From assembly GCA_905250885.1 (NCBI GenBank), contig CAJNOQ010000017.1, positions 47,368 through 111,367 of the forward strand: a stretch of 64,000 nucleotides of DNA, in the 5' to 3' direction. The translations under genes were made by a program, and so were the position numbers. Source of the DNA: Didymodactylos carnosus (lineage: Eukaryota; Rotifera; Eurotatoria; Philodinida; Philodinidae). This document shows, in pieces, positions 59,101-64,000 of the stretch. The notes below the pieces were generated by a model, which saw only the letters and a program-made list of their open reading frames with translations, made no database searches and was not told the DNA's origin. Positions within the stretch are counted from its first letter, which is position 1. Each line of letters opens with the position of its first letter.

Positions 59101-59923
59101 TTATTATCCGTGTTACTGATCATTATAGGAGCATGTACTTTTGACTCCGTTGATAAATTTTCTTCTTTGTGTGATTTATGAGTTGTATCATTAATTGGAA
59201 GAAATTGTGATTGTAGATCAATTTGTGATGCAGTGGTTGTGGGTGTTAATTCGTTTTCAGATTGACTACGTAATAAGATTTTCTTTTTCGGAGATAACGA
59301 TGAGTCAGGTGTTGTGATCAATTCACGAATATGTGCGGATTCCAATGGTGTTGTCACTTCTGTTTTCGATAATTTTGTGTTCTGAATCGATTCGATCACC
59401 CTCACCACCTAAAGAAAAAAACAAAGAAAAAACACTCAAAACTTGTTAATGGATAAGAACCAAGTATAATGTAAAGTACTTCAAAGGTGTACAATAAACG
59501 AACTTGGATTATCGAAGGTCTCTTTCCAGAGTTTTAAGGCGCTCTCCCTACTAGATACCTTTGAGGAAGGGGAGTTTATCTTACCTCGGCAGTTGATGGT
59601 GGTAGGAGTATACTTGACGATGGTTCTATCATCTCTTCTCTCGTAATCGCTTTTGTTTGTGTTTTAGGTGATAAGGAGAGGAGTGTTTGAAACGGTGATG
59701 TTGTTGGTTCTCGAAAACTTTGCCTTAAATTATTCTTGATTTTTCCTACAGGATTTTCAAATGAATTCGATGACATAATTAATGATGCCATGGTTGTCGT
59801 TGAAGGTGTTGAGATGTAAGATGTGTCTGACGCAGATTGAGAACTATTTTGATTTATTGCTGTTGATACGACTAAACTGGGTGTATTTAAAACACATGGG
59901 CTCAAATCCTCATTCAACGACAT
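56192..59923 (-). CDS. bZIP transcription factor, CREB/ATF-like
   Basis: Exons 59585-59923, 58886-59408 and 56192-56745 join in phase to give 471 residues. The first 370 residues are low-complexity Ser/Thr/Gln/Asn-rich with several Ser/Thr-Pro sites (TTPDSSLSPKKK), typical of a phosphorylated activation region. The basic region at about 372-392 carries the invariant N-x2-A-x2-C-R pattern (RESNREAARRCRERRRQ). It is followed by a Gln/Glu/Leu-rich leucine zipper to about residue 430 (LEANLDQQ, LELEIQHLKREN, LKTIL). Cys within the NxxAAxxCR box is shared with ATF2/ATF7-type and JUN/FOS proteins. Expected to bind CRE/AP-1-like sites as a dimer in the nucleus. The zinc finger of ATF2 was not seen. 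The second intron is 2.1 kb and full of repeats; the first is about 175 bp. Confidence 0.87.
56973..57305. repeat. Foldback element with CAGCTCAAAAATCA termini, in bZIP intron
   Basis: Arms about 56973-57115 and 57175-57305 are inverted (ends CAGCTCAAAAATCA; inner shared TTTGATCTATAAAAT and TGTGCTAGAT). CAG-type ends hint at the hAT superfamily, but no exact 8-bp duplication is present. Confidence 0.7.
57306..57985 (+). mobile_element. LINE 3' end fragment with (TAAAC)n tail, in bZIP intron
   Basis: The frame 57293-57646 contains C-L-C-G-E-K-ETVKHYLLHCSLYDAQRATL, the Cys/His knuckle of LINE ORF2 C-termini. After a stop and 3' UTR, it ends with AATAAAGTTTAAACTAAACTAAAC, a short tandem-repeat tail typical of non-LTR elements. 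It is oriented against the host gene and lies in its intron. A CT/CA microsatellite (57710-57757) lies inside the 3' UTR. Confidence 0.75.
57710..57757. repeat. (CT)n/(CA)n microsatellite
   Basis: A run of CT dinucleotides followed by CACA/CACTCACACA repeats inside the LINE 3' UTR. Confidence 0.9.
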
Positions 59924-61113
59924 TTCGAATCAACAATACAAAAAAAACAACAAAATCGAAATATTTCTGATATAGAAAAACAGATATACACCATAAACTC
60001 TGCTTTTCAAGAAAAGTATAGCTTTATTCTCGTCATTTAACACTCCATTTTATTCAGACTATCAAAGGAACACTATTTTTACACATTGAATCTTGTTTGT
60101 ATCATACTAACAGTAAATTTTTACTCTTATACTAAAAAGAAGAAACCCTGGTTCGTTAGAAGATGAACCATCCATTGGTCGCTTAGCAATCTAAATCCTA
60201 CAGCTATCACCTTTAAAAACATGTATTTTTATCGAAAGTATGTTTTCCTCGAATGGCTATGCCTTTAATTCGTAAATACTCCATTTTGATTTTGATGTTC
60301 AAAGTCAGCTCAGTATTTTGTTTTCTGTTTCATTCTTCCGCCATTCTACACATTTTTTTCAGTGACAACTAGAGTTTTTAAAGTGACCGCAAGTCGTCAA
60401 TTCATGATTAATGCGCACCCAACAGTTTATTTTCTCTCTCACATTGGTTTAACGCTGGAATAAGACCTCCACAATCAATGCCATTTTTAAGTTTTTTAAG
60501 TTGATTGTAACGTTTACCTTCTAGGTTACTGTCGATATATTAATGTTATATGTTTTTATTGGCTATTGTCATACATACGGAAGCCGTTGTAAGCCAATGG
60601 AATTAAGATCATAAACCTCTATATAGCACAGTTTTGTACTAAAACTTATCTAACTGATCTTAATGTTAAAGTCTTCCAGTTACAAAAGTACGGATTTCTC
60701 CTGAGGTAATACTTCAGTTGACGCGCAAATAGTGATAGGAAGAAGCGCCGTCTATACTTATTTCAATAAAATAGATGTTTTTAACAAACACAGTATAAAT
60801 ATTTAAGTAATAAAAACTGATTTTGATATTTTAGTGCAAAAGATTTTACTCAAAATCTTAGTAAGAAAACGTATGAAGTTAAAAAATAATTTTAAGAACT
60901 CTAATTGAGATTGATTGGGTAATTTGAATCTGATAGCCAAGATCATGGAAATTCTCGATCTTCCTTTTGTCCTACACTCTTGTTTGCATAAGTGCAAATA
61001 TTTTCAGAGTTAAGATAACTTCAAATCTTTTTTTCTTCTCGAACATACCGGTTTAAGGAAGAATCTATAATTATATATGGACGTAAATCTAATGGCTATG
61101 GTTATCATATATG
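59924..61113. other. Intergenic, upstream of the bZIP gene
   Basis: A/T-rich. No credible reading frame or element. The bZIP promoter should lie in the first few hundred bases. Confidence 0.4.
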
Positions 61114-61216
61114 GAAACACATTCAATAACAGTTACAAAACTCAAACTTTGAGTTTTGTAACTGTTATTGAATGTGTTTCAGTCAATGTTTGACATAGTA
61201 TGTCAAACATTGACTG
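61114..61216. repeat. Two abutting perfect palindromes
   Basis: Palindrome 1: arms 61114-61146 and 61148-61180, 33 bp each, no mismatch, one-base centre. Palindrome 2: arms 61180-61197 and 61199-61216, 18 bp each, no mismatch, one-base centre. They share the C at 61180. On single strands they would form two adjacent hairpins almost without loops. Confidence 0.93.
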
Positions 61217-61499
61217 TTTCGTTTGGGATTTCCTTTTAACCGTCCATTCATGAAAAATACTTAAAATAGTAAACTGAAACAAATCAAAACAAAAACATAC
61301 TACGTCGAATTGAATTCGTGGATTTTTGCCATATAATATGTGTTTTTTTTTTACTACGTACTGCTTTTAATATATGTGGTTCAGATAGAATTAAATTATA
61401 AAACTGTTTATAATTAATATTAGTCAAATATGTGATACACGTGGAAAAAGAAAAAAAGCTTTATAACATCAGGTGAATCAACTGAATTCGTTTACGAAT

Positions 61500-61596
61500 A
61501 TGTATTTTTCAGAAAAAACTCCAAAATTCGGAAAAAATCAGAAAACTAAAATTCCATCGGAAAAGAAGCTGAAAATTGGAAGAGTTGGCAACCCTG
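61500..61596. mobile_element. Truncated hAT-like MITE fragment
   Basis: Ends in GTTGGCAACCCTG at 61584-61596, the same terminus as the intact element ending at 62139, and has related AAAAATCAG-type interior sequence. No matching left end or target duplication. Confidence 0.5.
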
Positions 61597-61719
61597 ATTT
61601 TGGCTATAGATGAATGGGAGAATTTCTTTGTTGTCTTCTTGTTACATTTTTGGAAATATAAAAAGCTGTTAGGTTCATTGAGGTTAGAGGTACAATAATC
61701 TTTTTTTCTTGACATTTTA

Positions 61720-62326
61720 GATAAAAGTTTTGTTAAATTTTGTCATCTGTCAGTTACTCGACAGCTATTAGGTTTTTTTTCTCGTGTTAATTTTGTACAC
61801 GTGTTCACTTTGTGCACATGTTTATTTGTGCACGTGTTTATTGGCAACATCAAATTTAGTACCAGGCTGCCCAAATCCAATTTTTAGAAATTAGAAGTTG
61901 ATCGGAAGATTTTTTTTCGAAATCAGGAGAAAACAAGGAGAAAGAATATCAGGCAGTTTTTTCTTGGACAAGCAAAACAAAAAAATCCAATAACTTTTTC
62001 AAAAACATAGTGTTTTTGAAATATTTTTTGATGAAACAGTATTATCATTTGTTACAGACTGCAGTACGGATTGAGGAAGAAGATTTTGATCTGTTGAGTT
62101 TGTAAGTTCACTAAAAAATCAGGAGGTTTGGCAACCCTGTTTAGTACCCAAGAGGAGTATTTCCTAAGACTGTTTTTTATAAGACTAAGACTATTTTATT
62201 CACGAAAAGGGAGAGTCATCAAAGGTCACTGACCTGTAATACCAATGACTCAAGCCAAACAACACAAAAAGAGTAAAAAGAGTTCTACAGTACAATCCTC
62301 TTTAAATAAATAACAGTATATTAGGT
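61720..62326 (+). mobile_element. LINE 3' UTR relic interrupted by a MITE
   Basis: 61828-61862 continues at 62148-62320 across the MITE, and together they parallel 10228-10320 (GTGCACGTGTTTATTGGCAA ... GTACC ... GGAGTATTT ... CCTCTTTAAATAAATAA). The right piece also holds the repeat found at 36970-37100. It is the 3' end of the same LINE family as 9840-10325. Confidence 0.65.
61863..62139. mobile_element. hAT-like MITE with 8-bp TSD TTTAGTAC
   Basis: A 277-bp element. Left end CAGGCTGCCCAAATCC; right end reverse-complemented CAGGGTTGCCAAACC. The 8-mer TTTAGTAC flanks it at 61855-61862 and 62140-62147. It is inserted into LINE 3' UTR sequence, and removing it with one duplication restores similarity to 10250-10270. 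Confidence 0.9.
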
Positions 62327-62331
62327 TTTAG

Positions 62332-64000
62332 AGCGCAGATATCAGCTCAGATCACTCATTAGTGCTGTGTAATATCAAAATGCGACTCAAGAAATTGAAT
62401 AACAAAATGCATCAGAGCTGTAGAGTTGATGTGAGCCAACTAAAAGATGAGAAAACAAGACAATCTTACGTTGCCATACTAGCAAAAAGCATAGCGAACA
62501 TTCAAACAACATGTGGTTTAGAAGAACACGCCACAAAAATAGAAGAAGCAATCAAAATAGCAGTAGAAACAACCATACCTGGTAGAAAAACAACCAGGAA
62601 ACCCTGGATATCCGATGAAGCACTAAAACTAGTAGACGAGAAACGTAGACTGGAACAGATAAAACACGCATCTACACAACATGCACAACAATACAAAGAC
62701 ATGTGCAAAAAAGTCAAGAAGTCAGCAAGACAGGACAAAGAGCATTGGATAGCCGAACAATGCGATGAAGTGGAAGGGGTTCTCAAAACAGGAAATACGA
62801 GGCAGGCGTATGACCTGATAAAAATGCTAGGCAGGAAGTCCGTACCTCGACTAAATGTCATACGAAACAAAGAGGGCACAATCCTACAGTCGAAGGAGGA
62901 GATCAAACAAAGATGGACGCAGTATTGCAGTAGCCTATACAAGGATCATGGAGGAGGGGATAGAATGGTAAAAGAACTTGAGGAGATCACACCCCTCAAC
63001 AACGAAGATCCTCAAGACATTCTGTACTGTGAGGTACAAGAAGTAATATGCGCACTGAAAAGGAACAAAAGTCCAGGATCAGACGGAATCACATCAGAGA
63101 TGCTACAGGCTGGAGGGGAACAGCTAGCACACGAAATTCACAAACTGTGCAACAAAGCATGGTACGAAGGTACGATTCCAGAAGAGTGGGGCAAATCCAT
63201 CCTGGTACCGATACCGAAGAAAGGAGATCTTAGTGGCTGTTCAAACTACCGAACGATCTCTCTCATTAACCACACAGGAAAAGTGCTACTAATCGTGCTA
63301 TTAAACCGACTCAAAAAACAACTAGATCCGCATCTCTCGGAAGAGCAGGCAGGATTCAGAAAAGACAGAAGCACTGTACACCAAATCCTGACACTCAGGC
63401 TATTAGCAGAAAAAGCAGAAAGACAAGGAAAGAAAATATACAACTGTTTCATTGACTTCCAAAAAGCATTCGATACAATCAAACATAAAATCATATGGGC
63501 CGTGCTACAATCATACAGAGTGGAAACCAAGATGGTGGCGCTACTAAAAAAGATCTACGAAAAAGCGCAATCAGCGGTCCGTATCGGAAAAGACAGGGGC
63601 GAGTGGTTCCAAGCAGTTGTAGGAACTAGACAGGGCGTCCCTTTATCACCGCTCTTCTTCATCGCATATCTTGAACGAGTGATGGATGAGATGGAACAGA
63701 CTACCTGTGGAAGTAATATCAGTGGAACAATTATAAATAATCTAAGATTCGCTGATGATATCGATCTTATAGATGAGGACTGTAGCTCACTTCAAAACCA
63801 GATCGATCCAGTCAGGAAAGCCGCTGAAAAAGCAGGACTCATCGTGAACATAAAGAAAACCAAAATCATGGTCTTCGGAGATCGAAACATTCAACATAGA
63901 ATCCAAGTAGCGGGAGAGACCATTGAAAATGTTGAAAAATTTGAGTACCTTGGAAGTCTATTGACATGGGATAACAACTGCTCCGAAGAAATAAAAAGGA
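62332..64000 (+). mobile_element. Non-LTR retrotransposon ORF2 (RTE-like), 5' truncated, open to window edge
   Basis: One frame is open from 62332 to the end (over 550 codons, no stop). It begins at the last motif of an apurinic-type endonuclease (SSDHSLV, about 62347), so most of the endonuclease is missing. It continues through a Lys-rich linker into a complete reverse-transcriptase palm: KRNKSPGSDGITSEML, IPKKGDLSGCSNYR, EEQAGFRKDRSTVHQI, motif A CFIDFQKAFD (near 63444), motif B GTRQGVPLSPLFF (near 63630), motif C FADD (63748-63759), then KTKIMVFG and FEYLGSLL. Wording of the core (NKSPGSDGI.., C-x-NYR, YLE-x-VMDEM) is closest to RTE-type elements. The stretch is visibly richer in G/C than its surroundings. 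The intact frame implies a recent insertion, although a stop codon (62329) and LINE 3' UTR precede it. The 3' end lies outside. Confidence 0.88.

Noticed and set aside
62502-63530. Minus-strand open frames of 146 and 94 codons
   Set aside because: Antisense shadows of the LINE reverse-transcriptase frame on the plus strand, which has clear RT motifs.
1-64000. tRNA, rRNA or CRISPR-like arrays
   Set aside because: No B-box-like GGTTCGANTCC with cloverleaf partners, no rRNA cores and no regularly spaced direct repeats were found by eye. A tRNA scan was not possible here.

Overview
The window is nuclear DNA of a small-genome animal. It is A/T-rich, and most genes are split by 50-130 bp introns with GTAAGT-like donors and TTTTAG-like acceptors. 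The gene set includes a class III membrane adenylyl cyclase, a calpain, F5/8-type C domains, a CREB/ATF-like bZIP factor and a C-type lectin/EGF receptor, all metazoan. An intronless bacterial-type fucose permease carrying an LRR-like N-terminal extension, together with the short introns and many small DNA transposons, points to a bdelloid rotifer. The organism assignment is an inference.

Layout, left to right. 1-2612 (+): 3' part of a C-type-lectin/EGF type I membrane protein. 6175-7258 (+): EI24/CysZ-like membrane protein with a PPxY tail. 10464-12257 (-): LRR-FucP fusion. 14142-14926 (-): four-helix membrane protein. 17756-18910 (+): small two-exon unknown protein ending in CLC. 22509-27447 (-): ten-exon CAPN5/TRA-3-type calpain. 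27942-33783 (-): complete ADCY9-like adenylyl cyclase. 41000-45493 (-): secreted protein with two discoidin domains and a lectin-like F5/8 domain. 46949-47813 (-): second four-helix protein. 51279-55209 (-): SPMIP11/TEX49-like axonemal protein. 56192-59923 (-): bZIP transcription factor. 62332 to the right edge (+): 5'-truncated LINE with an open reverse transcriptase frame.

The gaps and the few long introns hold a dense population of small elements. Four hAT-like non-autonomous elements have exact 8-bp target duplications that can be read directly (5108-5494, 20795-20963, 53134-54181, 61863-62139). There are several long foldback families, one short SINE-like repeat with a 15-bp flanking duplication, three decayed LINE pieces, and two abutting perfect palindromes at 61114-61216. 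Nearly every intron longer than 1 kb contains recognisable repeat structure, so insertion is the likely cause of intron growth here.

The genes do not form one pathway, as expected in a eukaryote. Local themes are membrane and secreted receptors or lectins, cAMP and calcium-protease signalling (adenylyl cyclase and calpain in tandem, about 0.5 kb apart), and one transport gene of probable bacterial ancestry. Exon joins were checked by reading phase. They close cleanly for every multi-exon gene except one junction of the adenylyl cyclase, and the last exon of the SPMIP11-like gene is doubtful.
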